DNA of 46,006 nt from contig NZ_JAGQBE010000015.1 in the NCBI RefSeq assembly GCF_024345475.1, positions 1 through 46,006 on the forward strand, in the 5' to 3' direction. Source of the DNA: Cyanobium sp. T1B-Tous. Lineage in GTDB: Bacteria > Cyanobacteriota > Cyanobacteriia > PCC-6307 > Cyanobiaceae. A model generated the notes under the pieces. It saw only the letters and a program-made list of their open reading frames with translations, did not search any database and was not told the DNA's origin. Below are positions 44,959 through 46,006 of this stretch, in pieces. Within the stretch, counting starts at the first letter, position 1. Every line of letters starts with the position of its first letter. The translations under genes and the position numbers were made by a program.

Positions 44959-46006
44959 TCAACCCCCCACCACCTCAGGAGGATGCTGCTCCAGCACCTG
45001 CTTGAGATACCTGCCCGTGTGACTGGTGGGATGCTCGGCAACCTCTTCTGGGGTGCCCGTAACCACGATCTCTCCTCCCTTGTCTCCCCCTTCTGGACCG
45101 AGATCCACGATCCAGTCGGCACAGCGGATCACATCGAGGTTGTGCTCGATCACCAGGATTGAGTTGCCCTTGTCGACGAGACGTTGCATCACATCCATCA
45201 GCTTGTGCACGTCGTAGAAGCTGAGGCCGGTGGTGGGCTCGTCAATCAGATAGAGCGTTTTGCCGGTGGCGCGCTTGGAGAGTTCGGTGGCCAATTTCAC
45301 CCGCTGGGCTTCACCACCGGAAAGGGTGGGCGCCGGCTGGCCGAGCTTCACGTAACCCAGGCCCACATCCACCAGGGTGCGTAGCCGATCCGCCGCCTGG
45401 GGGATGGCGGAGAACACATCGGCGGCCTGCTCCACCGTCATCTCCAGCACATCGGCAATCGTGTGGCCCTTGTAGGTCACCTGCAGGGTTTCACGGTTGT
45501 AGCGGGCCCCCTTGCACACATCGCACTGCACATACACATCAGGCAGGAAGTTCATCTCGATCACATTCACCCCCTGGCCGCTGCAGGCCTCGCAGCGCCC
45601 GCCCTTCACGTTGAAGCTGAACTGGCCCACCTGATAGCCCCGGGCCTTGGCCTCCACCGTGGCCGCAAACACCTGGCGGATCGGATCAAAGGCCCCCGTG
45701 TAGGTGGCGGGGTTGGAGCGGGGCGTGCGGCCGATCGGCGATTGGTCGATCACGATCACCTTGTCGATCGCCTTGATGCCGCGCAGTTCCGCCAGCCCGC
45801 TGGGGAAGGGCACCTTCAGGCCCAGCTGGTGCTCCAGCGCCGGATGGAGCAGCTCATTCACCAACGTGCTCTTGCCGCTGCCGCTCACGCCGGTGACGCA
45901 CACCAGCCGGCCCAGCGGAATCTCCACATCGAAGCCCGAGAGGTTGTTGCGGGCGCAATCCACCAGGGTGAGCCGCCGGGTGCCGCTGCTGCGGCGCTCC
46001 GCCGGA
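44959..46006 (-). CDS. uvrA: Excinuclease ABC subunit A, 3' part
   Basis: UvrA recognises DNA damage in nucleotide excision repair. The frame is open from 44959 to the window edge, so about 348 C-terminal residues are visible and the N-terminus is missing. They hold the second ATPase: Walker [10 protein letters not shown], the zinc-finger pairs CEAC and CDVC, the ABC signature [12 protein letters not shown] and Walker [10 protein letters not shown]. The residue after GL is Ser in GLSFYDV, which I recall as usual in cyanobacterial UvrA. The ORF start at 45963 is only a GTG inside the true gene. Confidence 0.95.
   Translation of the reverse strand, partial: PAERRSSGTRRLTLVDCARNNLSGFDVEIPLGRLVCVTGVSGSGKSTLVNELLHPALEHQLGLKVPFPSGLAELRGIKAIDKVIVIDQSPIGRTPRSNPATYTGAFDPIRQVFAATVEAKARGYQVGQFSFNVKGGRCEACSGQGVNVIEMNFLPDVYVQCDVCKGARYNRETLQVTYKGHTIADVLEMTVEQAADVFSAIPQAADRLRTLVDVGLGYVKLGQPAPTLSGGEAQRVKLATELSKRATGKTLYLIDEPTTGLSFYDVHKLMDVMQRLVDKGNSILVIEHNLDVIRCADWIVDLGPEGGDKGGEIVVTGTPEEVAEHPTSHTGRYLKQVLEQHPPEVVGG

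Overview
The window comes from a GC-rich unicellular cyanobacterium, most likely of the Cyanobium/Synechococcus picocyanobacterial group. Supporting signs are a PsbQ-like photosystem II lipoprotein, a cyanobacterial two-domain sucrose-phosphate synthase, a DUF3134 protein, a Tic20-family protein, a phytol/dolichol-kinase-type protein, a group 2 sigma factor and at least seven exact HIP1 octamers (GCGATCGC at 75, 17572, 18076, 19056, 21883, 31130 and 31725). Genes are dense and on both strands, with several 4-nt ATGA stop/start overlaps. I see no rRNA, tRNA, CRISPR array, insertion sequence or prophage. The genus assignment is inferred from gene content, not from a search.

Layout. 1-12.9 kb is a signalling-rich stretch: a solute-binding lipoprotein coupled to a membrane protein cut by the window edge, a divergent membrane-bound diguanylate cyclase, a GAF/degenerate-GGDEF/EAL protein, a stand-alone DUF2126 protein, a cupin, the siroheme pair sirB-cobA, a Nif11-like short peptide, a small FWPGAT-motif protein, and a PAS-PAS-GGDEF-EAL protein overlapping a DsbA-like gene. 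12.9-24.2 kb is mostly core: MFS exporter, polyphosphate kinase, group 2 sigma factor, phytol-kinase-like protein, DAHP synthase, aconitase B, a small lipoprotein and a radical SAM protein. 24.2-27.7 kb holds a 337-bp gene-free stretch and a 1019-residue M10/serralysin-type metalloprotease with RTX, Ig-like and C-terminal repeats. 27.7-31.5 kb has purU, psbQ, a ThiO-like oxidase and pstS preceded by a probable Pho box. 31.5-41.6 kb is housekeeping: dnaK, aroE, Tic20, rpsF, argG, mraY, purT, an LCP protein and several small hypothetical genes. 41.6-46 kb has sucrose-phosphate synthase, a small lipoprotein, a second FWPGAT protein and the 3' part of uvrA.

How genes connect. Three proteins that make or break c-di-GMP lie in the first 12.2 kb and differ in predicted output: a cyclase with an inhibitory site, a likely pure phosphodiesterase, and a hybrid without the inhibitory site. 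purU (releases formate from 10-formyl-THF) and purT (uses formate) are a metabolic pair. pstS and ppk both concern phosphate. aroE and DAHP synthase are shikimate-pathway steps. Candidates for less-described biology are the solute-binding-protein/c-di-GMP arrangement at the left edge, the Nif11-like peptide with a GG-LPTWRG tail, the two FWPGAT paralogues, and the large secreted metalloprotease. None amounts to a proven new system from sequence alone.
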